DNA of 13,786 nucleotides from JAVBKU01 sp031553875 (GTDB taxonomy: Bacteria > Bacteroidota > Bacteroidia > Bacteroidales > Rikenellaceae), in NCBI GenBank assembly GCA_031553875.1, contig JAVBKU010000014.1:1-13786 (forward strand), given 5' to 3'. This document shows positions 5,565 through 12,323 of the stretch, one piece after another. The notes under the pieces were generated by a model. It saw only the letters and a program-made list of their open reading frames with translations. It had not been told where the DNA came from and did no database searches. How positions within the stretch are numbered: position 1 is the stretch's first letter; every line of letters starts with the position of its first letter. Position numbers and translations under genes: made by a program.

Positions 5565-7688
5565 ATGTACAATGCCACACAGAAGGTGATATCTCTGAGC
5601 GATGGTCGCGAGATAATCATCGAAACAGGGAAATTAGCCAAGCAGGCCGACGGTTCGGTCGTAGTTAAGCAGGGTAACACAATGCTCCTGGCCACAGTAG
5701 TTGCCGCCAAGGACGCCAAGGCCGATTGCGACTTCATGCCGCTGTCGGTGGATTACAAGGAAAAGTATGCCGCTTTGGGCAGGTACCCCGGTGGGTTCCT
5801 CAAGCGCGAAGCGCGCCCCGGCGATGCCGAGATACTCGTTGCACGCCTTATCGACAGGGCGCTGCGCCCCTTGTTCCCCGCAGATTATCACGCGGAAGTG
5901 TTCGTAAACGTTATGCTGATCTCAGCAGATAAGGACACTCAGCCCGACGCCCTCGCCGGCCTGGCCGCCTCGGCAGCCTTGGCTGTGAGCGACATACCCT
6001 TCGGCGGTCCTATCTCGGAAGTCCGCGTAGGCCGTATCGACGGAGAGTTCGTGATCAACCCCACCTTCTCGCAGATGGCCCAGGCCGATATCGATATCAT
6101 GGTGGCCGCTACCTACGATAACATCCTGATGGTGGAAGGCGAAATGAAGGAAGTTTCGGAAGCCGACATGCTCGAAGCAATCAAGTTTGCCCACGAAGAG
6201 ATAAAGAAGCACTGCAAGGCCCAGATGGAGCTTTCGAAGGAGCTTGGCAAGGACGTGAAGAGGACTTACTGCCACGAAAATAACGACGACGAGCTTCGCA
6301 AGGATATCATCGAGAAGACCTACCAGAAGGTTTACGACGTGGCCCGCAGCATGAGCGCTAAGCACGAGAGGAGCGACAAATTCGACCAGATCGAAGCCGA
6401 ATACATCGCTTCGTTCCCCGAAGAACAGCTCTCTGAAAAGCTCCCCCTCATCAAGAGATATTTCCACGACGACGTATTGAAGAAGGCCATGAGGAATATG
6501 ATCCTCGACGAAGGTATCCGCCTCGACGGCCGCAAGACCGACCAGATCAGGCCCATATGGAGCGAGATAGACTATCTCCCCGGCGCCCACGGCTCGGCGA
6601 TCTTCACACGCGGTGAAACACAGTCGCTCACTACCGTTACCCTCGGTACGAAGCTCGACGAAAAGCAGATCGACCAGGTGCTCGTACAGGGTACCGAGCA
6701 GTTCGTGCTCCACTATAACTTCCCCCCGTTCTCTACCGGCGACGCCAAGGCCTCACGCGGCCTCTCGCGCAGGGAAGTAGGCCACGGCAACCTCGCCTTC
6801 AGGGCTCTGAAGCCGATGGTGCCCGTGGGCGAGGAAAACCCCTACGCCGTGCGCGTGGTGTCGGACATCCTCGAATCAAACGGCTCTTCATCAATGGCTA
6901 CTGTGTGTGCGGGTACTCTCGCCCTGATGGATGCCGGCGTGAAGATCAAGAAGCCCGTATCGGGTATCGCCATGGGTCTTATCACAGAAGGCGGCTCTAA
7001 AAAGTTCGCCGTGTTGAGCGACATCTTAGGCGACGAAGACCACCTGGGAGATATGGACTTCAAGGTGACAGGTACAAAGGACGGTATCACCGCCACACAG
7101 ATGGATATTAAGGTCGACGGCCTTCCCTACGAAGTGCTTTCACAGGCTCTGGAGCAGGCCAAGCAGGGCCGCCTCCACATACTCGGTAAACTCATGGAGA
7201 CCATCTCCGAGCCGCGTCCCGAGCTGAAGCCCCACGTTCCCCGTCTGGAACAGATCATCATCCCCAGCGACTTCATCGGCGCTATTATCGGCCCCGGCGG
7301 CAAGATAATCCAGGAGATGCAGAAGGAGAGCGGTACCACCATCACCATCACCGAAAAGGACAACAAGGGTATCGTGGACGTATTCGGCCCCAACAAGGAA
7401 GCCATCGCCATTGCCATCAATCGCATCAAGGGTATCGTAGCTGTTCCCGAAGTGGGTGAGGTTTACAAGGGTAAGGTACGTTCGGTAGTTGCCTTCGGCG
7501 CTTTCGTAGAGATACTTCCCGGCAAGGATGCCCTGCTGCATATCTCTGAGATCGATCACAAGAGGTTCGAGACAATGGAGCAGACAGGCATCAAGGAGGG
7601 CGATATCCTCGAGGTGAAGCTTATCGGCGTGGATCCCAAGACCAATAAACTCAAACTCTCCAGGAAGGCTCTGATAGAAAAAGCATAA
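5565..7688 (+). CDS. pnp: Polyribonucleotide nucleotidyltransferase (PNPase)
   Basis: PNPase degrades RNA 3' to 5' using phosphate and can add tails; it acts as a cytoplasmic trimer. The ATG at 5565 gives 707 residues, the usual length. The order is standard: first RNase PH domain, helical linker, second RNase PH domain, KH domain with GPGGK at 576-580, and S1 domain from about 631 (GEVYKGKVRSVVAFGAFVEI). The active-site block GDEDHLGDMDFK carries D492, D498 and K500, equivalent to E. coli D486, D492 and K494, so the enzyme looks catalytically intact. An upstream in-frame TTG at 5478 would add 29 residues but lies inside the rpsO terminator and gives an unlikely N-terminus. A terminator follows at 7743-7776. 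Confidence 0.97.
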   Translation: MYNATQKVISLSDGREIIIETGKLAKQADGSVVVKQGNTMLLATVVAAKDAKADCDFMPLSVDYKEKYAALGRYPGGFLKREARPGDAEILVARLIDRALRPLFPADYHAEVFVNVMLISADKDTQPDALAGLAASAALAVSDIPFGGPISEVRVGRIDGEFVINPTFSQMAQADIDIMVAATYDNILMVEGEMKEVSEADMLEAIKFAHEEIKKHCKAQMELSKELGKDVKRTYCHENNDDELRKDIIEKTYQKVYDVARSMSAKHERSDKFDQIEAEYIASFPEEQLSEKLPLIKRYFHDDVLKKAMRNMILDEGIRLDGRKTDQIRPIWSEIDYLPGAHGSAIFTRGETQSLTTVTLGTKLDEKQIDQVLVQGTEQFVLHYNFPPFSTGDAKASRGLSRREVGHGNLAFRALKPMVPVGEENPYAVRVVSDILESNGSSSMATVCAGTLALMDAGVKIKKPVSGIAMGLITEGGSKKFAVLSDILGDEDHLGDMDFKVTGTKDGITATQMDIKVDGLPYEVLSQALEQAKQGRLHILGKLMETISEPRPELKPHVPRLEQIIIPSDFIGAIIGPGGKIIQEMQKESGTTITITEKDNKGIVDVFGPNKEAIAIAINRIKGIVAVPEVGEVYKGKVRSVVAFGAFVEILPGKDALLHISEIDHKRFETMEQTGIKEGDILEVKLIGVDPKTNKLKLSRKALIEKA

Positions 7689-7699
7689 TCCCGTTCGGA

Positions 7700-7735
7700 G
7701 TCTTGGCATAGTATTTGATTTTCACGTGCCAAGAC
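7700..7735 (+). repeat. Inverted repeat just after pnp
   Basis: GTCTTGGCA (7700-7708) and TGCCAAGAC (7727-7735) are perfect 9-base arms around an 18-base A/T-rich loop. No T-run follows, so it may be an mRNA 3'-end protecting or processing stem, with the true terminator just downstream. Confidence 0.7.
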
Positions 7736-7742
7736 ACCGATA

Positions 7743-7776
7743 TCCGGATCACGAGCGGGGTGCGCCGGACTTTTTT
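7743..7776 (+). terminator. Rho-independent terminator of pnp
   Basis: TCCGG (7743-7747) pairs with CCGGA (7765-7769), followed by C and six T (7771-7776). The 5-pair stem is short with a 17-base loop, but its place 54 bases after the pnp stop and the T-run support a terminator. Confidence 0.65.
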
Positions 7777-7832
7777 CGGACAGAGTGACGGATTTTTTAT
7801 TAAGCACTGTTACTCTTTTTGGAAAATTATCA

Positions 7833-7840
7833 TATATTTG
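7833..7840 (+). promoter_or_regulatory. -7 box of the OmpA-like/TPR lipoprotein promoter
   Basis: TATATTTG exactly matches TAnnTTTG and sits in an A/T-rich stretch 78 bases upstream of the ATG at 7919. The -33 region is not obvious; a TTTG at 7818-7821 is too close. The implied leader of about 70 bases is A/T-rich. Confidence 0.65.
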
Positions 7841-7918
7841 CAAGGTCAATGTGTTGATATTCATTGAAGATTTGCCGAGATAACGTCCGTAATCAATTTA
7901 ATACTTAATGCGTTTATT

Positions 7919-9622
7919 ATGAAAAGATTTGTAAAATTCGGTCTCCTTTTAGGAGCCATGGCAATGGTGCTTTCGAGCTGTAATTGCTACAAGAACATGT
8001 TGAGGAAAGTAGACCAGGTTAAGGTTACCTGCACTCCTACAGTGCTGGCCCTCAAGGGTAACGCTGTTCCCGCCGACATCAAAGTTGAATTCCCCAAGAA
8101 GTATTTCAACAAGGTTGCCGTGCTCAAGATCACTCCCGTGCTCGTATTTGAAGGCGGCGAAATCGCCGGTACTCCCAAGTTCGTTCAGGGTGAAAAGGTA
8201 AAGGATAACTACACCGTTATCTCTAAGAAAGAAGGCGGCTCTTACACTCAGAGCGTATCGTTCCCCTACGACCCCAGGGCCGATATCTCTACTCTCGAGC
8301 TCCGCATCGAAAGCAAGTGCACAAAGAGGACTTGCAAGAAGAGGAAAGAATTCCTGCCCTTCAAGACTATTCCTATCGCACAGGGCATAAGCACCGTGCA
8401 GAAGATGGCCTACAACTTCCAGTATTTCGCCATCATGAAGGATAACTACCAGAGGGTTACCACTGTTACCAAGGAAGCTCAGATCATGTATGACATCAAC
8501 AGGTCTAACGTGAAGTCAGCCGAGCTGTCTAAGGATCAGATCAAGATGTTCGAACAGTTCGTTAAGGACTACTCTAAGAAGGAACGCGCAACTCTCGGTA
8601 GCGTATACGCCAAGGGTTATGCTTCTCCCGACGGCCCCCAGAAGTTCAATGACGAGCTCTCTAAGGATCGTAGCCAGACAGGTAAGACAGCCATCAGCGG
8701 CAAGCTGAAGGATGTAAAGGGTGCCAAGTATGACATCGCTTCTTACGGTGAAGACTGGGATGGTTTCAAGGATCTGGTTTCAGCTTCTAACATAAAGGAT
8801 AAGGACCTTATCCTCCAGGTTCTCGCCATGTACGACAGCCCCGCTAAGCGTGACGAAGAGATCCACAACATGAGCTCAGTGTTCGATGTACTTGCCAAGG
8901 ATGTTCTTCCCCAGCTGCGTCGCACCAAACTGGTTGCCAGCGCCGACATCCAGGGCCACACTGACGCCGAACTCCTCGACATCGTGGGTAAGGGCGACGC
9001 CGCCCAGCTTAACAGCCTGACTGTTGAAGAAATGCTTTACGCTGCCACTCTCGTTAAGGATGAGAATGCTAAGATGGCTATCTACAAGGCTGCTGCCGAC
9101 AAGTATAACGACGCTCGCGCTTGGAATAACCTCGGCGTATGTCTCGCTAAGGCCGGTAAGACTTCTGACGCTATGACAGCCTTCAACAAGGCCGCTTCAC
9201 TGAGCAAGGCTCCCGAGATCAGCAACAACCTCGGCGTTATGGCCCTCGCCAGCGGCGACACTGCCAAGGCTAAGAGCTACTTCTCTTCTCTGAACATTCC
9301 CGAAGCTAAGGCTAACATGGGTCTGGTTAACCTCACAGAAGGAAACTACACAGAAGCTTCTAAGACACTCACAGGTTACAACCTCGCAGTTTCTGAGCTT
9401 TGCAACGGTAACCTCGACAAGGCTAAGGCCGCTCTCGCTAAGGAAGATTGCGCCAACGCTGACTACCTGAGGGGTGTTATCGCCATGAGGCAGGGTGACT
9501 CTAAGGGTGCTATCGCCAACCTGAAGAGCGCTATCGCCAAGAAGCCCGAACTGAAGGCTAAGGCTTCTAAGGACATCGAGTTTGCCAAGTTGTTCGGCAC
9601 TCCCGAATTCCTCGCCCTCTAA
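7919..9622 (+). CDS. OmpA-like/TPR-repeat lipoprotein, probably highly expressed
   Basis: A 567-residue predicted lipoprotein. A basic, hydrophobic signal ends at a lipobox VLSSC, so Cys21 would be lipidated. The middle has a Cys-rich patch (CTKRTCKKRK, 134-143). An OmpA-like segment at about 188-275 contains AKGYASPDGPQKFNDELSKD (231-250), resembling the peptidoglycan-binding pattern of OmpA C-termini. From about 370 to 545 there are helical tetratricopeptide-like repeats, clearest at AWNNLGVCLAKAGKTSDAMT (401-420), ISNNLGVMALASGDTAKAKS and YLRGVIAMRQGDSKGAIANL. It probably sits in the outer membrane facing the periplasm, linking envelope to peptidoglycan or partner proteins (inference). Codon choice is strongly biased to GCT, AAG, TCT, ATC and AAC, unlike neighbours, suggesting very high expression. 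It stands alone, with its own promoter and a strong terminator. Similar proteins occur across Bacteroidales; I do not know a gene name. Confidence 0.82.
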   Translation: MKRFVKFGLLLGAMAMVLSSCNCYKNMLRKVDQVKVTCTPTVLALKGNAVPADIKVEFPKKYFNKVAVLKITPVLVFEGGEIAGTPKFVQGEKVKDNYTVISKKEGGSYTQSVSFPYDPRADISTLELRIESKCTKRTCKKRKEFLPFKTIPIAQGISTVQKMAYNFQYFAIMKDNYQRVTTVTKEAQIMYDINRSNVKSAELSKDQIKMFEQFVKDYSKKERATLGSVYAKGYASPDGPQKFNDELSKDRSQTGKTAISGKLKDVKGAKYDIASYGEDWDGFKDLVSASNIKDKDLILQVLAMYDSPAKRDEEIHNMSSVFDVLAKDVLPQLRRTKLVASADIQGHTDAELLDIVGKGDAAQLNSLTVEEMLYAATLVKDENAKMAIYKAAADKYNDARAWNNLGVCLAKAGKTSDAMTAFNKAASLSKAPEISNNLGVMALASGDTAKAKSYFSSLNIPEAKANMGLVNLTEGNYTEASKTLTGYNLAVSELCNGNLDKAKAALAKEDCANADYLRGVIAMRQGDSKGAIANLKSAIAKKPELKAKASKDIEFAKLFGTPEFLAL

Positions 9623-9648
9623 TCAGAGTGTAGAGTAAGTCAAAAACG

Positions 9649-9684
9649 TGCTGGCCGCCCACTTGGGCGGCCAGCATTGTTTTT
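9649..9684 (+). terminator. Very strong rho-independent terminator
   Basis: TGCTGGCCGCCC (9649-9660) and GGGCGGCCAGCA (9665-9676) are perfect 12-base arms with loop ACTT, followed by TTGTTTTT. This is the strongest terminator in the window and fits the high expression inferred for the preceding lipoprotein gene. Confidence 0.93.
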
Positions 9685-9783
9685 AGATGTAGGGTATGGA
9701 GATGGGGGTGGGGACATCACATTTTTAGGTGCCAGAGGCGCCTACCCTCAGATAGTCGTGGATATCCCTTTCGCCTTCGGCGA

Positions 9784-9927
9784 CCTACTTTTATCATTGC
9801 CATAAAAGTAGGCAAAAGGTCTAGCCGCGTCTTCTGTCGGGGTCTCTTCCGAGAGTTTCCCTCGTTACACGATAACTGAGGGTGATCTCCCTCACGAGAC
9901 CTATTTCCGGCAGAAGCCCGAAGCGGC
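9784..9927 (+). repeat. Dispersed palindromic repeat, copy 2 (forward, most complete)
   Basis: This copy has the side hairpin CCTACTTTTAT (9784-9794)/ATAAAAGTAGG (9802-9812), loop CATTGCC, followed by the large nested structure with outer arms GCCGC 9824-9828 and GCGGC 9923-9927, CTTCTGTCGG 9831-9840 and CCGGCAGAAG 9907-9916. About eight bases differ from copy 1 over some 134 aligned positions. One stem base here is weakened (CTTCTGTCGG, a G-T pair) and the inner GGGAG arm is GAGAG, giving an A-C mismatch. It lies in the gap between two convergent genes. Confidence 0.88.
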
Positions 9928-10017
9928 AGATTATTTTGCTGTCCGGGCGTGAATATTTACAATTGGCGGATGGCAGATACTCGTTGAGTATCTTAATAAT
10001 ATTCCGTTACTCCAGAA

Positions 10018-10049
10018 AATAAAACGGCCGGGGCAAATCGCTCCGGCCG
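10018..10049 (-). terminator. Rho-independent terminator of the lipid kinase gene
   Basis: Read on the minus strand, CGGCCGGAGC and GCCCCGGCCG (plus-strand 10040-10049 and 10025-10034) form ten pairs with one G-T wobble around a 5-base loop, followed by TTTTATTTT. It lies 24 bases past the stop of the gene at 10074-10967. Confidence 0.88.
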
Positions 10050-10073
10050 CCTATGTTTACGTATGAGGGTGCC

Positions 10074-10967
10074 TTACTTCTTTCCCCTCGGGCACAGCAC
10101 CCTGATGGCGTTGTGTTCGCAGGTGATGCTGATGGGGAATGAGGGGCCGGGCTGGCCGTCGATATCGGTGGTTTCGGGGGTGAGGCTCTCCACGTGGATC
10201 TCCTTGCACTGCATGTGCACGATCCCCGAGGGGTAGGCTCCCTTACCGCGCTTGAGGAACACGTGGAATATCGTATGAATGGCTGACAATGGCGTGTCGC
10301 CCCTGATTATCACCACGTCCAGCAGGCCGTCGTCGAGTTCCGAGCGGTAGGCGAACCGCATCTGCCCCGCCGTGCGCCCGTTGAAGACGAAGAATAGCAG
10401 CGAGCTGCCGTCGTATTCGCCCTGGTCGCTGGTCAGCTTTATGTGCATGCGGCGGAAGTTGGGTAGCTCGTTGATGCCGCTGAAGTAGTAGGCCAGCTTG
10501 CCGAAGGTGTTCTTGAGTACGGTGGGGGTCTTCTGCGATACGTCGGTGAATAGTCCGCAGCTGAATACGTTCACGAAATACTGCCCGTTGACCACGCCCA
10601 GGTCGATGCTTTTTATCGTGCCGCAGAGTATCTTGCGGCAGGCCTTTGCTATGTCGGCAGGTATGCCGAGCAGGCGCGCGAAGTCGTTGGCCGTGCCCGC
10701 GGGGATGGTGGCGATGGGTATGTTCTTGCCGTGTTGCTTGAGCAGGCTTACTATGTAGTTCACCGTGCCGTCGCCGCCGGCGATAAGCACATGGTGGTAT
10801 ATCCCGTCGAGTTCCTCTACGGCGTCGGAGTCGCTCTTGTTGAAGCTTATTCTGTGGGGTATGATCGTGTAGCCGAACTCCTGGTAGATGGATACCACGG
10901 TGTCGAGGTTGTCGGCTATGATACTTTCGCCCGATGAGGGGTTGTAGAAGAAACGTACCGGCTTCAT
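10074..10967 (-). CDS. Diacylglycerol kinase-family lipid kinase
   Basis: A 297-residue cytoplasmic or membrane-peripheral lipid kinase of the DagK/YegS fold, which phosphorylates diacylglycerol or a related lipid with ATP. Visible motifs are NPSSG (9-13), the nucleotide-binding GGDGTVN (64-70), PAGTANDFAR (89-98), DDGLLDVVII (212-221) and the C-terminal DIDGQPGP (268-275). All are in the family order and the length is usual. The lipid substrate cannot be told from sequence; Bacteroidota also carry sphingolipid-related members of this superfamily. It starts 19 bases after apbE on the same strand, so the two are likely one transcript from the promoter at 12025-12032, ending at the terminator at 10018-10049. 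Confidence 0.88.
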   Translation of the reverse strand: MKPVRFFYNPSSGESIIADNLDTVVSIYQEFGYTIIPHRISFNKSDSDAVEELDGIYHHVLIAGGDGTVNYIVSLLKQHGKNIPIATIPAGTANDFARLLGIPADIAKACRKILCGTIKSIDLGVVNGQYFVNVFSCGLFTDVSQKTPTVLKNTFGKLAYYFSGINELPNFRRMHIKLTSDQGEYDGSSLLFFVFNGRTAGQMRFAYRSELDDGLLDVVIIRGDTPLSAIHTIFHVFLKRGKGAYPSGIVHMQCKEIHVESLTPETTDIDGQPGPSFPISITCEHNAIRVLCPRGKK

Positions 10968-10986
10968 GGATGCAGTCGGGTGTATG

Positions 10987-11997
10987 TTAGTTTATAAGTT
11001 GCTTTTTCAGCCCAGGGGTCACGAACGTCCTGAATTCGGAGCCTTCGGAGTAGACCATATAGGCGTCGATATCGGGGCGCGACTCGAGGAATTTGATGCT
11101 CGCGTCAAGCCCTATGACCATAAACATCGTGCCATAGGCGTCGGCCAGCGTGGCGTCATCGGCGACCACCGTGGCCGAGAGCAGGTTGCTCTGCACGGTC
11201 TCTCCCGTGATGGGGTTTATCATGTGGACCACCTTGCGCCCCTTGTCGTCGAGGTAGAATTTACGGTAGTTGCCCGAGGTGGCCAGACCGCGGCCATCGA
11301 GCGACAGCATGGCCTGAAGCTCCGCGCCCGGGGTATAGTTGCCCTCCGAGGGACGGTCGATGCCTATGCGCCAGGGGTTGCCCTGGGCGTTGGTGCCACG
11401 GCAAAATATCTCGCCGCCGATCTCCACGAGGTACTCCTTTATTCCGCAACTCTCGATATATTTCGCAAGGATGTCGGCCGAGGCACCCTGGGCGATGGAG
11501 TTGAGGTCGATCTCAATGCGGGGGTCGGCTTTGATGAGATGGCCGTCCTCTATGCGGATCTTTTCATACCCCACGAACTGCCTGAGGGAGTCAATATTGA
11601 TGTCGTCGACATTGGCGGCCTTCTTACCGCCCGCGAAGCCATAGGCCTTGGATATGGGGCGTATGGTGATGTCGTAGAGCCCGCCCGATTCACGGCTTAG
11701 CCTCTGCGCCACGACGATACAGTCGGCGATCATGGCGTCGACCGAGTCGGTTTCGTTACGGTTTATGCGCATCAGCAACGAGCTGTCCTCGTGGAGCGAC
11801 ATCGACATATCGATACAGCGCAGGACGCTGTCTAATTGAGCCTTGGTGGGCTGATACTTACCGCCCTTGAGAATTATGTGGTAGGTGGTGCCCTGCGCGA
11901 AGCCGTCGATGACGGTTACCGGGCCTTTCCTTGCAACATTACAGGAAGATACTGCCGCGGCGATCAATATCAGTGTTACTATCTTGCGAAAGATCAT
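10987..11997 (-). CDS. apbE: FAD:protein FMN transferase, ApbE-type lipoprotein
   Basis: ApbE moves FMN from FAD onto a Thr of target redox proteins (for example NQR/RNF subunits) outside the cytoplasmic membrane and needs Mg2+. The 336-residue protein has a signal ending at a lipobox AVSSC, so Cys19 should be lipidated. Family motifs are in order: FAQGTTYHI (33-41), LNSIAQGASADIL (165-177), LVEIGGEIFCRG (190-201), PWRIGIDRP (208-216), LATSGNYRKFY (238-248), HMINPITGE (258-266) and VVADDATLADAYGT (277-290), which contains the metal-binding aspartates. No flavinylation target lies in the window. The lipid kinase follows 19 bases downstream. The thiS-thiE genes are divergent, and the shared gap has a promoter and a small palindrome. 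Confidence 0.92.
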   Translation of the reverse strand: MIFRKIVTLILIAAAVSSCNVARKGPVTVIDGFAQGTTYHIILKGGKYQPTKAQLDSVLRCIDMSMSLHEDSSLLMRINRNETDSVDAMIADCIVVAQRLSRESGGLYDITIRPISKAYGFAGGKKAANVDDINIDSLRQFVGYEKIRIEDGHLIKADPRIEIDLNSIAQGASADILAKYIESCGIKEYLVEIGGEIFCRGTNAQGNPWRIGIDRPSEGNYTPGAELQAMLSLDGRGLATSGNYRKFYLDDKGRKVVHMINPITGETVQSNLLSATVVADDATLADAYGTMFMVIGLDASIKFLESRPDIDAYMVYSEGSEFRTFVTPGLKKQLIN

Positions 11998-12024
11998 AGA
12001 TTCGGGCTATTTCAGCATAAGATA

Positions 12025-12032
12025 CAAAGTTA
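12025..12032 (-). promoter_or_regulatory. -7 box of the apbE-lipid kinase promoter
   Basis: On the minus strand this reads TAACTTTG, an exact TAnnTTTG match, 27 bases upstream of the apbE ATG at 11997. The palindrome at 12043-12060 covers part of the spacer and -33 region. Confidence 0.65.
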
Positions 12033-12042
12033 TAAAATTAAA

Positions 12043-12060
12043 CCGGTTATCATAAACCGG
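12043..12060. promoter_or_regulatory. Palindrome in the apbE/thiS divergent gap
   Basis: CCGGTT (12043-12048) and AACCGG (12055-12060) are perfect 6-base arms around ATCATA. It lies directly upstream of the apbE -7 box and 39 bases before the thiS ATG, a position suited to an operator for one or both genes. No regulator is identified. Confidence 0.4.
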
Positions 12061-12098
12061 GGGATTTTTATTTACTTTGCAGGTAAATAAACGTGGTT

Positions 12099-12299
12099 AT
12101 GAAGTTGTCGGTCAATGATCAGGAGGTGGTTACCGGGGCGCGCTCCATAGAGGCCCTCGTGGGGGAGATATGCGGGGCGGAGGCCGCGGGGGTAGCCGTT
12201 GCCGTGGATGGGAAGATCATACCCCGCGGTCGCTGGGCCGAGACCCCACTTCGCGAAGGAGTCCGCGTGATGATAATCAGGGCCACACAGGGAGGTTAA
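12099..12299 (+). CDS. thiS: Sulfur carrier protein ThiS
   Basis: A 66-residue ubiquitin-like sulfur carrier. Its C-terminal glycine is adenylated and thiocarboxylated, then donates sulfur for the thiazole ring of thiamine. It starts MKLSVNDQEV, ends in the required Gly-Gly (ATQGG) and has AVAVDGKIIPRGRW in the middle, all typical. The ATG at 12099 is chosen over an in-frame GTG at 12093 because ThiS normally starts with MK(I/L). A weak -7-like TTACTTTG (12072-12079) lies 20 bases upstream; no TPP riboswitch motifs are visible in the leader. The fused ThiE gene follows after 24 bases. Partners ThiF, ThiG and ThiH are not in the window. Confidence 0.92.
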   Translation: MKLSVNDQEVVTGARSIEALVGEICGAEAAGVAVAVDGKIIPRGRWAETPLREGVRVMIIRATQGG

Positions 12300-12323
12300 C
12301 CCCGACTTATACATATATTATAT

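Larger units (their letters stand above)
9623..10073. other. 451-base gap between convergent genes
   Basis: No gene is seen. In order the gap holds: the lipoprotein terminator (9649-9684), a short hairpin TAGGTGCC-AGA-GGCGCCTA (9726-9744, one G-T pair), a small hairpin TCGCC-TTC-GGCGA (9771-9783), repeat copy 2 (9784-9927), about 90 bases of plain A/T-richer sequence, and the minus-strand terminator at 10018-10049. Confidence 0.8.

Noticed and set aside
5922..6713. 263-codon minus-strand frame inside pnp
   Set aside because: It is antisense to conserved PNPase sequence and has a Leu/Val/His-rich shadow composition without motifs.
10966..11700. 244-codon plus-strand frame antisense to apbE
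   Set aside because: It lies wholly opposite clear ApbE motifs and resembles the mirror of a G/C-rich gene, with no recognisable domains.
12093..12098. GTG at 12093 as the thiS start
   Set aside because: It would add only Met-Val before the typical MKLSVN start; the ATG at 12099 fits the family better.
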